Under the pieces are notes generated by a model. It worked only from the letters and a program-made list of their open reading frames with translations. It searched no databases and had not been told where the DNA came from. The translations under genes were made by a program, and so were the position numbers. Positions 14,749-23,125 of a stretch of DNA of 36,799 nucleotides are shown in pieces. Source of the DNA: Bradyrhizobium sp. (GTDB lineage Bacteria; Pseudomonadota; Alphaproteobacteria; Rhizobiales; Xanthobacteraceae); NCBI RefSeq assembly GCF_027451485.1, contig NZ_DAIDJE010000076.1, positions 1-36,799 on the forward strand, in the 5' to 3' direction. How positions within the stretch are numbered: the stretch's first letter is position 1; each line of letters starts with the position of its first letter.

Positions 14749-15736
14749 GTCATTCGGTCGGCGGTGGTTCCTGGCTATGCCCGCTTTCATCGCTGCTCTC
14801 GGTTGGGGAGCAGGCGATCTCGTGGCGGAGACCTATCCCGTGCGGCCGATCACCATGATCGTTCCATTCCCCGCGGGCGGTGCGACCGACACGCTGGCGC
14901 GCTTTCTCGGCGAGAAAATGCGGGATGGCCTCGGTCAGCCCGTTATTATCGAGAATGTGGCTGGCGCCGCCGGAACCATCGGCGTCGGGCGTGCGGTGCG
15001 GGCGCCAGCCGACGGCTATACGCTCTCGATCGGCACCTCGACGACGCATATGCTCACCGGCGGCCTGTACACGTTGCCGTTCGATCTTCTGAAGGATCTC
15101 CAGCCGATTATCTATATCGGCAGCGAACCGCTCTTGCTCGCGGCGCGGAAGGACTTTCCTGCCGATAACCTCAAGGCACTGATCGCCTATCTCAAGGCCA
15201 ATCCGGACAAGGCTTCGGTCGGCATCGCCGGGGTCGGCGCGACCGGGCATCTGGCCGGCATAGCATTCCAGAAAGAGACGGGCACGAAATTCCAGTTCGT
15301 GCCGTATCGGGGCAACGCGCCGGCGATGCAGGATCTGCTCGCGGGGCAGATCGACTTCATGATGGAGCCGTCGTCCAACTTCAAATCCCTGCTTGCAACC
15401 GGCAGCATCAAGCCGATCGCGGTGACCGGCAAAACACGCCTGCCGGCATCGCCCAATATTCCGACGATCCAGGAGGCCGGCCTGCCCGGCTTTACCGCCT
15501 CGCTCTGGTACGGACTCTGGGTCCCGAAGGATACGCCGAAAGACATCATCGAGAAGCTCAACGCGACCATGCGGGCGGTACTCGCCGATCCTGCGGTGCA
15601 AAGGCGGTTCGACGATCTCGGAATTCAGATTTCGCCGTACGACCAGCAGTCACCGGAAGCTTTGCGGGCCTTCGAGAAAGCCGAGGCGGAGCGATGGTGG
15701 CCGGTCATCAAGGCATCCAACCTCAAGGTGGAATGA
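14741..15736 (+). CDS. TctC-family (Bug) periplasmic solute-binding protein
   Basis: A 331-residue protein with an N-terminal export signal (RRWFLAMPAFIAALGWG, ending near LVAETYP). The family opening is YPVRPITMIVPFPAGGATDT, with later landmarks GHLAGIAFQKETG, VPYRGNAPAMQDLLAGQID and GFTASLWYGLWVPK. Bug/TctC proteins bind small carboxylates for tripartite tricarboxylate transporters, but no TctA or TctB gene is nearby, so it is an orphan receptor as is common for this family. ATG 14741 sits behind GAGGTGA and overlaps the ClC gene by 8 nt. The substrate is unknown. Confidence 0.92.
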   Translation: MSRSFGRRWFLAMPAFIAALGWGAGDLVAETYPVRPITMIVPFPAGGATDTLARFLGEKMRDGLGQPVIIENVAGAAGTIGVGRAVRAPADGYTLSIGTSTTHMLTGGLYTLPFDLLKDLQPIIYIGSEPLLLAARKDFPADNLKALIAYLKANPDKASVGIAGVGATGHLAGIAFQKETGTKFQFVPYRGNAPAMQDLLAGQIDFMMEPSSNFKSLLATGSIKPIAVTGKTRLPASPNIPTIQEAGLPGFTASLWYGLWVPKDTPKDIIEKLNATMRAVLADPAVQRRFDDLGIQISPYDQQSPEALRAFEKAEAERWWPVIKASNLKVE

Positions 15737-15742
15737 GAGCCT

Positions 15743-15760
15743 GGAGGCTTTGCGGCCTCC
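15743..15760. terminator. Possible shared terminator hairpin
   Basis: GGAGGC (15743-15748) and GCCTCC (15755-15760) form a 6-bp stem with a TTTGCG loop between the convergent TctC and flavoprotein genes. There is no T tract, so this is a weak call. Confidence 0.35.
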
Positions 15761-15779
15761 CGGAATGACCGCGCAGAAG

Positions 15780-17534
15780 CTAAAGCAAGCGTTCCTCGAT
15801 CGCCTTGATCTGCAAGCCCAGGAATTTCGAATTGATGCGGCATTGGGCGAGGCTGCCGGCGATGAACCAGAGCCCCCGCTGGGGCGTGCGCATGTACATG
15901 TTGCGGAGTTCCTGCCCGTCGCCGTATCCCCAGATCGGGCCGACGCGCGCGGCGAGCTCATCGCCGAACAATTGCCTCACCAGAGCTTCCTGCGGCTTGT
16001 AGCCGGTCGCAAGCACGATGAGGTCGGCGGCAAGCTCCTCGCCATTCTTCATCCGCAGGCCGCCGGCGGCGAAGGAGGCGATGTCAGAGAATTGCCGAAG
16101 CGCGATCTCGCGCCGCGCCACCAGGTCCGAGCAGCCGACATTGAAATAATAGCCGCCGCCGCGGGTGAGGTATTTGAACTGCCAGCCGGTGTTGTCTTCG
16201 CCGTAGTCCAGTTTGAAACCGACCGCGTTGAGGCCATCGAGCAATTCCTTGTCGAATTGCTTGGATTGCTCCGTGATCATCTGGTGGGTTTTTCGCGCGA
16301 GCGCCAGCGGCATCGAGACCGCGATCAGGTCGTTGTCCTCCAGCGAGCCTTCGCTATAGGTCGCATAGGCGAGTTGCGCCGACGGCTCGATATTGGTGAC
16401 GAGGGTCGGGCTGCGTTGCACCAGCGTCACGATGGCACCGCTCGAATGCAGGTCCTGCGCGATGTCGTGACCGCTGTTGCCGGTGCCGACCACGACCGCG
16501 CGCTTGCCCTTCCAGGTTTCGCCGTCGTCATAGCTGCTGGAATGCAGCACCGTGCCGGAAAAATTCTTCAGCGTCGGAATATCCGGAATATTCGCAATGC
16601 CGCTGACGCCGGTCGCCATCACGATATGGCGCGGGTGCAGGACGCGCTCGCTGCCGTCACCTCGGCGCAGCACGGCCGACCAGCGGCCTGTGGCCTCGTC
16701 GTAAGAACCGCGCTCGAAGCGGCTGTCGGTCCAGAAATTCAGCTCCATGGCATCGACATAGGCTTCGAACCAGTTGGCGAGCTTGTCCTTGGGGATATAG
16801 ACCGGCCAGTTCGGCGGGAACGGCATGTAGGGCAGGTGATTGACGTGCACCTGATTGTGCAGGGTCAGCGCATGGTAACGCTTGCGCCAGTTGTCCCCGA
16901 TGCGTTTCTCGCGATCGACGATCAACGTGTCGACGGAGAGCTGCTTCAGCCGCGCGGCGATCGAGAGCCCGGCCTGTCCGCCGCCCACCACGAGCACGGT
17001 GGGATCGCGGTCGGCATAGGCGACGGATGCGCGGCGCTGGTCGAGCCAGTTGGGCCCGCGAAAATCGCGCGAATAGGACTGGCCGCGTGGCCGTGCGGAA
17101 CCGACCGATTCCTCGAACCCCTTAAGCTCCTCAAGCGCGGTGAGCAGCGTCCACGCCTTGAGGCGATGGCCGTCATCAGCGTCGGGGACGAGCCGGATGA
17201 TCCCGTGGCCGCGGCCGTCCCTGGTTTCGAAGCTGAAGATCGCCTCGATCGTATCGGTTCCCGCGCGCTTCACGCGACGCGGCGGCGCCCGATCGGGATC
17301 GATCCGGAAGTGGCGCGGCGAGGCACGGCGGGCGAGAAGGACAAGTTCGGTCAGGATTGCATCGAGACCTTGGAGCGTTTGCAGGTTCCAGCTCAGTGCC
17401 AGCACGTCGCGCCAGAAGCTGTCGGGGTGAAAGAGCGGGCGAAGCGTTCGGTCGTCGGGGTGTTCGAGCGCGCGGGCAAATTCCGTCAGCCAATTTTCGG
17501 CGGATAGCGCGATATCGTCGGTGCGATCGAGCAT
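15780..17534 (-). CDS. FAD/NADPH-dependent monooxygenase-type oxidoreductase with N-terminal NTF2-like region
   Basis: A 584-residue flavoprotein. Residues 1-140 look like an NTF2/SnoaL-like domain (WLTEFARALEHPDD and later FSFETRDGRGHGIIRLVPD). Then comes a flavin monooxygenase: FAD-binding GGGQAG (184-189), the linker with ATGVSG near 307-312, and NADPH-binding GTGNSG (350-355). A late ATGY motif (VLATGYKPQ) completes the FMO-like pattern. Such proteins hydroxylate or oxygenate small organic substrates, or act as Baeyer-Villiger-like enzymes; the substrate is unknown. It is a cytoplasmic protein with no signal. The gene is convergent with the TctC gene and preceded by the DUF2855 gene on the same strand (76 nt gap). 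Confidence 0.9.
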   Translation of the reverse strand: MLDRTDDIALSAENWLTEFARALEHPDDRTLRPLFHPDSFWRDVLALSWNLQTLQGLDAILTELVLLARRASPRHFRIDPDRAPPRRVKRAGTDTIEAIFSFETRDGRGHGIIRLVPDADDGHRLKAWTLLTALEELKGFEESVGSARPRGQSYSRDFRGPNWLDQRRASVAYADRDPTVLVVGGGQAGLSIAARLKQLSVDTLIVDREKRIGDNWRKRYHALTLHNQVHVNHLPYMPFPPNWPVYIPKDKLANWFEAYVDAMELNFWTDSRFERGSYDEATGRWSAVLRRGDGSERVLHPRHIVMATGVSGIANIPDIPTLKNFSGTVLHSSSYDDGETWKGKRAVVVGTGNSGHDIAQDLHSSGAIVTLVQRSPTLVTNIEPSAQLAYATYSEGSLEDNDLIAVSMPLALARKTHQMITEQSKQFDKELLDGLNAVGFKLDYGEDNTGWQFKYLTRGGGYYFNVGCSDLVARREIALRQFSDIASFAAGGLRMKNGEELAADLIVLATGYKPQEALVRQLFGDELAARVGPIWGYGDGQELRNMYMRTPQRGLWFIAGSLAQCRINSKFLGLQIKAIEERLL

Positions 17535-17610
17535 GCGGTGGCCTCGCTGGGCCTTGCTGGGCGTTTCCGGGATGGAACGCTATACCCTTTGAGAACGCGC
17601 CAAAAGCAGT

Positions 17611-18699
17611 TCAGTCGAGAAGCGACAGCATGTGGCCCTGCGCCGGGGGAATATGGCCATTCAGCGTGTCCAGGTAGACCTTCCTGACAGCCTCCGGTCC
17701 GCGGCCTTCGATGAGGGTGAGCCGCGCCGGCAATGTCGGGGCAAAGCTGGACCAGGCGGCGCCAAACCGCTGATCGACGCCGCCGGGTCCCCACGCCCTG
17801 GCGCGCCTTCGAATCTGGTCCGGGGCGAAGAACCATGTCGGCTTGGCACCCGGCAGTCCCGGTTCATCCGGCGAGAAGCTTCGATGCGTGAGCCCGATCC
17901 GGCCGGAATATTTCATGGCGGCGCCAAAATGGCGGTGCAACCTTGCGCGCAACGCGCCGTTGCCGGCCATATCGACAAGCGCGGCAGGCGAATCCGTTTG
18001 CAGCATTTCGATTTCGTCGTAGAGCACGACCTCATGATAGCAACCGAGCGAACGGACGAAGTCGGCGTTCGCCGCTGAAGTCAGGCCGATCACGCAAATC
18101 TGCTTGCGCGCGTGCAGAAGGTGGGCGAGACCGAACGCTGTCTTGCTCGATGCGCTCGAGAGCAGCACGCGGCGCGACCCAAAAAAATCATTCTCGTCGA
18201 GAAAATCGTCGACCAGGAAAGCGAGCATGAAGAGCGGCCGCAGCAGCGCCTGATAGTCGCCGTTGCGCCCTTCATAAATATCGTTGCCTGCAACACGCGC
18301 ATAGGCGTTGTAGACCGACGCGACGCCTTGCCGGTGCGCTGCTGCATCGCGCAGGCCACGCTTGCTCACATCAGCGGCCTCGATCACAAGATGAGTTGCC
18401 ATTGGAAAATTGCCGAACAGGCGTTCGCCGATTGCGACCGAGGGATGACGGGAAGCCACGACTTCGCCGAATCCCCATACCGGAACGATGCCGAAATCTT
18501 GCGGCGCCGGGAACAGCTGCCAGTATTTCAGCTGATCGCCGAGCGCCGCATAGGTGATGTTGTTGGCGGTGAAGGCGAAGCGATCAACTTTGACCAGCAG
18601 AGCTTCAAGGGGTAGCGAATCCGCATCTGGCAATTTCGTTTCGATGAAACTGCATTCCTGGAGATCGTTGCGTGCAACGATGAAGTCGGTGGCGTTCAT
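17611..18699 (-). CDS. DUF2855 family protein, MDR-like fold
   Basis: A 362-residue protein assigned to DUF2855 from its opening (LPLEALLVKVDRFAFTANNI, TYAALGD) and from FGIVPVWGFGEVV, a motif shared with medium-chain reductases. A Rossmann-like stretch (RRVLLSSASSKTAFGLAHLL) occupies the cofactor position. The enzymatic activity of the family is not established; quinone-oxidoreductase-like activity is a guess from the fold. It is followed at 17534 by the flavoprotein monooxygenase on the same strand, so a shared catabolic or detoxification function is possible. Confidence 0.8.
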   Translation of the reverse strand: MNATDFIVARNDLQECSFIETKLPDADSLPLEALLVKVDRFAFTANNITYAALGDQLKYWQLFPAPQDFGIVPVWGFGEVVASRHPSVAIGERLFGNFPMATHLVIEAADVSKRGLRDAAAHRQGVASVYNAYARVAGNDIYEGRNGDYQALLRPLFMLAFLVDDFLDENDFFGSRRVLLSSASSKTAFGLAHLLHARKQICVIGLTSAANADFVRSLGCYHEVVLYDEIEMLQTDSPAALVDMAGNGALRARLHRHFGAAMKYSGRIGLTHRSFSPDEPGLPGAKPTWFFAPDQIRRRARAWGPGGVDQRFGAAWSSFAPTLPARLTLIEGRGPEAVRKVYLDTLNGHIPPAQGHMLSLLD

Positions 18700-18741
18700 G
18701 GGCAGCGGCCGCGGTTGAACCGCCGCAATCTTTGCCTTCAG

Positions 18742-19440
18742 CTACGAACGTTTGGCAACAGGGACATTGTTTGAAACTGCGTTCGCTTTCTCGCTTCCAC
18801 TGATCACGCCTTCGCGTTTTTTGATCGCGCGGTAGTACGACCACCACAAATGCGCCACGGCGCCGCGCATCGGACGCCAGGGTTCGGCGATACTGGCCAT
18901 TTCCTTGAGGTTAGGGCGCTTCTTCAATCCCAGTCCGATTTTCACCGCCTCCTGCACGGCGAGGTCCCCGGCCGGCCAGGCATCGCCATGGCCGAGGCAA
19001 AACAAAAGGTACACGTCGGCAGTCCACGGCCCGATGCCATGCAGCGAGACCAGCGTGTGATGCGCGGCGTCGGCATCCTCGCTTGCGAGCACATCGAGAT
19101 TAAGCCGCTCGGCGGCGATCTCGCGCGCCAGATTCTTCAGCGTCTTGATCTTGGCCGCGGACAGGCCAAGCCTTCCCAAGCGGTCGGCGCGGGCGCGGCG
19201 GAGCGCATCGGGATCGAACGGATCGAAGGCCTTGGCAAGCCGAGTCCAGATAGCTGACGCGCTGGCGGTCGAGAGCTGCTGGCCGCAGACGATATGCGCA
19301 AGCCCTACAAAGCCCGGCTCGCGCCGCCGCAGCGCCGGCATCCCCGCGACCGCAAACACCGGTTGAAGCCGCGGGTCCAGTTTGAGAAGCGCGTGGATCG
19401 CCTCTTCAAGATCGGCCTGGCTGTCGAGGTGGAGCGTCAT
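18742..19440 (-). CDS. DNA-3-methyladenine glycosylase II (AlkA-type, HhH-GPD)
   Basis: A 232-residue base-excision repair enzyme. The helix-hairpin-helix is LHGIGPWTADVYLLF (about 133-147), followed by the GPD region with catalytic Asp159 (PAGDLAVQ). An earlier family stretch is HIVCGQQLSTASASAIW. It lacks the N-terminal AlkA domain of E. coli AlkA, so it is the short form (compare MagIII/YfjP-like sizes). It removes alkylated bases from DNA in the cytoplasm. The gene is divergent from gluQRS with 160 bp between starts, and the DUF2855 gene follows 42 nt downstream. Confidence 0.88.
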   Translation of the reverse strand: MTLHLDSQADLEEAIHALLKLDPRLQPVFAVAGMPALRRREPGFVGLAHIVCGQQLSTASASAIWTRLAKAFDPFDPDALRRARADRLGRLGLSAAKIKTLKNLAREIAAERLNLDVLASEDADAAHHTLVSLHGIGPWTADVYLLFCLGHGDAWPAGDLAVQEAVKIGLGLKKRPNLKEMASIAEPWRPMRGAVAHLWWSYYRAIKKREGVISGSEKANAVSNNVPVAKRS

Positions 19441-19600
19441 TGCATCAATCTTGCATTTTGGTCATGGGTCGGGTGTCACGGGCATCCATCCCATATCGCA
19501 AAAACCAATTCTTCAGGGACGGATTGCGGGGTGCCGGACAAGTGTACGTAGTCTCGCGAAGCAGATTACTATGTCCGGCAATGACAGGTGTGAAAGATCG

Positions 19601-20473
19601 ATGCCGCCAGCCGTTTTTCGTTTTGCGCCGAGCCCGAACGGGTATCTGCATCTCGGACACGCCTTTTCGGCGATGCTGAACGCCGATCTGGCGCGGGTGT
19701 CCGGCGGACGATTCCTGCTGCGCATCGAGGATATCGATCCGACCCGCTGTCGACCTGAATTCGAGGCGGCCATCTACGAGGACCTCGCCTGGCTCGGGCT
19801 ATCCTGGGAACGGCCGGCGCGCCGCCAGTCCGAGCACCTTTCCGATTATCGCGATGCGCTTGAAAGGCTCGTCGCGCGGGGGCTTGTCTATCCCTCTTTC
19901 GAAAGCCGTGCCGAGATCACCCGGGCCATCGCGGAGCAGGAAAAGAAGGCCCCTTGGCCGCGCGATCCCGACGGTGCGCCGCTTTACCCGGGGACGGCAC
20001 GTTCCCTGACGCCGGAGGAAAGGTCGCGGCTGTTGCAATCGGGCGCGCCGTATGCGCTGCGGCTCGATATGGCCATGGCGTGCCGGACCGCCGGCCCGCT
20101 AAGCTGGACCGAGCGCGGGCAGGGGCCTCGGGGCGAGACCGGGACCGTCACGGCCGATCCTGCCGCGTGGGGCGACATCATTATCGCGCGCAAGGAGACG
20201 CCGACCAGCTATCACCTTGCAGTGGTGGTCGATGATGCCGTTCAGGGCGTCAGCGAGGTGGTGCGGGGGCAGGACCTGTTCTGGTCGACGAGTGTCCACC
20301 GGCTGTTGCAGGAACTGCTCGGACTGCCCCAGGCCGCTTATCGCCATCACCGGCTCATTCGCGACGCGGCCGGCCAAAAGCTGTCGAAATCGACCGACGC
20401 CTCGGGGGTTCGCGAACTGAGGGCCGCAGGCGTGAGCCCAGCCGACATTCGCCGCCGGATCGGCCTCGCCTGA
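19601..20473 (+). CDS. gluQRS: Glutamyl-Q tRNA(Asp) synthetase, lacking the zinc-site cysteines
   Basis: A 290-residue truncated glutamyl-tRNA synthetase paralogue that, in E. coli (YadB), glutamylates queuosine in tRNA-Asp. It has the class I signatures HLGH (17-20, in SPNGYLHLGHA) and KLSKS near the C-terminus, plus RIEDIDPTR, and lacks the anticodon-binding domain. In E. coli the zinc ligands lie in YCTCTR and YDGHCR. Here the matching segments read VYPSFESR and LYPGTAR, so three cysteines are replaced and only the tyrosine remains. ATG 19601 begins the conserved core (FRFAPSPNG); ATG 19571 is the alternative. It is divergent from the glycosylase gene. Confidence 0.9.
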   Translation: MPPAVFRFAPSPNGYLHLGHAFSAMLNADLARVSGGRFLLRIEDIDPTRCRPEFEAAIYEDLAWLGLSWERPARRQSEHLSDYRDALERLVARGLVYPSFESRAEITRAIAEQEKKAPWPRDPDGAPLYPGTARSLTPEERSRLLQSGAPYALRLDMAMACRTAGPLSWTERGQGPRGETGTVTADPAAWGDIIIARKETPTSYHLAVVVDDAVQGVSEVVRGQDLFWSTSVHRLLQELLGLPQAAYRHHRLIRDAAGQKLSKSTDASGVRELRAAGVSPADIRRRIGLA

Positions 20474-20577
20474 TCGTTACTCAGCGTACCAACAATCTGT
20501 TAGCCGTGACGTCGTGCTTCGCGTGACTCATTCCACCCGGACGTGCCATGCTGTGGCCAGCCAGGATTGGGGGAATC

Positions 20578-21834
20578 ATGGCATTGAGTTCGCGTCTGCG
20601 GCGCAGTGAGCGGCGGTTGCAAAACAAACGGCCGAAAAAGCGTAAAGCGGCGGCAGCCGGCAAGCGGCGCAAGGCCGTTAGAAAGGTCGGCAGGACGGCC
20701 GACCCCGGCATTGTCGAGACGGTGCTTGCCACTTTCGCGCATGAGGTCCGCACGCCGCTGACCGGCATTCTGGCCATCAGCGACCTGCTCGCGACGTCGG
20801 AGCTCGGGGAGCGGGAACGGCGCTGGGTCGATACCATCAAGGCTGGCGCCGAGCACCTGGCAAGCCTTGCCACCCTGTTTGTCGATGCCGCCCGAAGCCG
20901 CCATGCCGAATTTGGCATCCGGAAGGATTTTTTCGATCTGCGGACGCTTGCTTACAGCGCTGGCGGATCGCTCGCCGGCCGGGCAACGGCCAAGGGACTG
21001 CAATCGAACGTCGACATCTCGGACGAACTGCCGACCTTCGTCATCGGCGATCCCGTGCGCCTGCGCGCCGCGCTGGAAAACCTGATCGACAACGCGACCA
21101 AGTTCACCGAGCATGGCGGCGTGGCGCTGACCGTGCGGCCGACCGGTGAAAGGAAGGGCAAAGTCAGCGTGGCGTTTGCGGTTTCCGACAGCGGCATCGG
21201 CTTGACGCTCAAGGAAATCAAGCGGCTGTTCCGCCCGTTTTCGCAGGCAAATGTCAAAATCGCCGCTCGCTTCGGCGGTGCCGGGCTCGGGCTATCGTCG
21301 GTCAAGCAGCTCGCCCGCGCGATGGGTGGCGATATCGAGGTCGCGCCGCGGCGCGGCGGCGGGACCACGTTCACGCTGACGGTGAAGCTGGACCGTGCAC
21401 GGGCCTCGCCGTCGCAGCCGGGACGCCATATGGATCGGCCGCAGGATCACGCGCGGGGCTTGCGCGTTCTCAGCGTCGAGGACAACCCGTTCGGCCGGGT
21501 CGTGCTAAACGCCGTCCTGACCGAGCTCGGCCATCAGGCGGAGTTTATCGGCAGGGGCGAAGATGCTGCCGACCGCGTCATGCAGGGTGGTTTCGATGCG
21601 GTGCTGATGGACATGGTGCTTCCGGGCATCGATGGCATCGAGGCAATCCGCCGGATACGCTCGCTCGGCGCGCCCTATGGCGGCATCGCGATCATCGGAG
21701 TCTCGGGCCGGAGCGACGACGAGCCGGCCGCGCGGGCGGCCGGCGCAGACGCTTTCCTGGTCAAGCCTGTGTCTCCGAGGACCTTAGCGATTGCGCTGCT
21801 TGAAGCGACATGCCGCGCGGCAGGCGCGACTTGA
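20578..21834 (+). CDS. Soluble hybrid histidine kinase with C-terminal receiver
   Basis: A 418-residue cytoplasmic two-component protein. HisKA: H55 in FAHEVRTPLTG. HATPase: N172 in ENLIDNATKF, G1 box DSGIG (204-208), G2 box GGAGLGL (233-239). Receiver: acidic pair in VEDNPFG (301-302), phospho-acceptor D345 in AVLMDMVLPG, and K in LVKPVSPR. There is no membrane segment or recognised sensor domain; the first 40 residues are very rich in Arg and Lys. ATG 20578 is preceded by GGGGGA; ATG 20548 is a less likely start. The signal and the partner are unknown. The 3' end overlaps the convergent YihY gene by 74 nt. Confidence 0.92.
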   Translation: MALSSRLRRSERRLQNKRPKKRKAAAAGKRRKAVRKVGRTADPGIVETVLATFAHEVRTPLTGILAISDLLATSELGERERRWVDTIKAGAEHLASLATLFVDAARSRHAEFGIRKDFFDLRTLAYSAGGSLAGRATAKGLQSNVDISDELPTFVIGDPVRLRAALENLIDNATKFTEHGGVALTVRPTGERKGKVSVAFAVSDSGIGLTLKEIKRLFRPFSQANVKIAARFGGAGLGLSSVKQLARAMGGDIEVAPRRGGGTTFTLTVKLDRARASPSQPGRHMDRPQDHARGLRVLSVEDNPFGRVVLNAVLTELGHQAEFIGRGEDAADRVMQGGFDAVLMDMVLPGIDGIEAIRRIRSLGAPYGGIAIIGVSGRSDDEPAARAAGADAFLVKPVSPRTLAIALLEATCRAAGAT

Positions 21835-22669
21835 TGATCGCCGCGTTCAGCTCGCCGCCATAGACGAAGATTGCGGCCATGAAATACAGAAATACCAGCG
21901 CGATGACCACCGAGGCGAGCCCTGCATACATCGTGACATAGTTGTTGGCGAAGCGCGCCAGATACTGCCCGAAGACGATGCCCGACAGCATCGAAGCAAC
22001 CAGGGTGAAAATAATGCCGGGCAGGATCTGCTGGAACGATCGGCGGCCGGCGGGAAGCCAGGCGTGCAGCACGAACAGTGCAACCACCAGGGCCACCCCC
22101 GTAATGCCGTAGCGGGCGATATTGAGGAGTTTTTCGTTGCTTTCGACGATGATGGGAATATGGCGCCGGGCCGCTTCGAGCATCAAGGGGCCGAGCACGA
22201 TCAGAAAGGCCATCGCCAGCGACGTAAACGCGGCGACGAGCGTATAACCGATTGACTCCAGTCGCAGCCAATACCATCGGCGCGGCTCGATCACGGCATA
22301 GGCGCGGTTGAGCGCCACGCGGAGCGCCTCCACGCCGTTGGAAGCAAAGTAGACCGCAAGCACCGCGCCAATGGTCAGGATGTCGCCGCGGCTCGTGGTC
22401 AGAACGTCGTGGATGTCGACGGATAGCGTATCGGCGACCTGCCTCGGCCAGATCTGGAGCAGAAGGCCTACGGCCTGATCGGCAAGCTCCTTGGACCCGA
22501 AGAAACCGGCGAGCGAGGCCAACACGATGAGGAACGGAAACAGCGCCATCAAGGTCGACAGCGCGATGTGGCTCGCGATCGCCCAGCCATCATCGGCAAG
22601 GAACGTATAGAATGCGTCGAGGCCAACGTGAAAGATGTAGCGAATCTGCCGCACCACGGACCCCGGCAT
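21761..22669 (-). CDS. YihY/BrkB-family inner-membrane protein
   Basis: A 302-residue protein with about six hydrophobic helices. Family landmarks are GWAIASHIALSTLMALFPFL near the start, GGELNAAI near the end, and LPGIIFTLVASM in the middle (PF03631). It was once called ribonuclease BN, but the E. coli protein is not a nuclease; the role is unknown and may be transport or envelope-related. The final 74 nt overlap the 3' end of the hybrid kinase gene on the opposite strand, so both C-termini share DNA. It is divergent from the HIG1-like gene, with 172 bp between them. Confidence 0.93.
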   Translation of the reverse strand: MPGSVVRQIRYIFHVGLDAFYTFLADDGWAIASHIALSTLMALFPFLIVLASLAGFFGSKELADQAVGLLLQIWPRQVADTLSVDIHDVLTTSRGDILTIGAVLAVYFASNGVEALRVALNRAYAVIEPRRWYWLRLESIGYTLVAAFTSLAMAFLIVLGPLMLEAARRHIPIIVESNEKLLNIARYGITGVALVVALFVLHAWLPAGRRSFQQILPGIIFTLVASMLSGIVFGQYLARFANNYVTMYAGLASVVIALVFLYFMAAIFVYGGELNAAIIKSRLPRGMSLQAAQSLRSSETQA

Positions 22670-22841
22670 CAGTTAATCAAGCTAGCTTCTGATATAATTC
22701 CGGAAAAAGCCAGTCTGGCGGTTCAGAAGCCCGTATCATGACTGCAGCGGGTTCGTTGTCGACTCTACGAACTTCAGAATCAGGACACCAGCGTGACACC
22801 GGTGATTGGCGTCCCTGCAACCAGAGTGTTAAGGAAGGTCC

Positions 22842-23039
22842 ATGGCTTCTGTCCTTGCTACGTTCATCGTCCCCATCGCGGTGGCTGCGGTTGCTGTGGT
22901 GCTGCTCATGGGTCTTATCAACATGGTCCGGGGCGGCTCGCCGAACCGCTCCCAGAAATTGATGCGGTTGCGGGTACTGCTTCAGTTCGTCGCGATCGTC
23001 GTCATCATGGCTACGGTTTGGGCGATGGGGCATCGCTAG
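22842..23039 (+). CDS. Twin-transmembrane HIG1-domain-like small protein
   Basis: A 65-residue protein with two hydrophobic helices (about residues 4-28 and 42-62) joined by a short basic loop (VRGGSPNRSQKLMRLR). The loop RSQKLMRLRVLLQ resembles the HIG1/Rcf1-type motif (Q, R and N/K preceding RV.LQ), as in the twin-transmembrane protein family of alphaproteobacteria. In mitochondria such proteins associate with cytochrome oxidase; in bacteria the role is less clear. A good AAGGAAGG lies upstream. It precedes the adenosyltransferase gene by 86 nt, with a short dispersed element between. Confidence 0.8.
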   Translation: MASVLATFIVPIAVAAVAVVLLMGLINMVRGGSPNRSQKLMRLRVLLQFVAIVVIMATVWAMGHR

Positions 23040-23042
23040 CTG

Positions 23043-23095
23043 GTGGAGTGGATTTGACATTCGCTGCCTGCAAGCTCCGGCGAATGTTAGAACCG
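23043..23095. repeat. Short chimeric copy of the dispersed element, copy C
   Basis: The left arm GTGGAGTGGATTTGACATTC (from 23043) is the stem-3 arm of copies A and B. The right arm GGCGAATGTTAGAACC (23079-23094) carries the stem-1 wording (GAATGTTAGAA). Together they form a single hairpin (TGACATTCGC with GGCGAATGTTA). It sits between the HIG1-like gene and the adenosyltransferase gene and looks like a minimal unit lacking the middle stem. Confidence 0.72.
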
Positions 23096-23125
23096 GGCCG
23101 ATAGCTCGCCGCCAAGGAGACAGGC

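Noticed and set aside
15750..17507. 585-residue plus-strand frame opposite the flavoprotein
   Set aside because: Antisense shadow; the minus-strand frame has both dinucleotide-binding motifs and a proper start.
22693..22698. Perfect TATAAT upstream of the HIG1-like gene as a promoter
   Set aside because: No acceptable -35 hexamer is found 16-18 nt upstream, and the site is about 145 nt from the gene, so a single hexamer is not enough.
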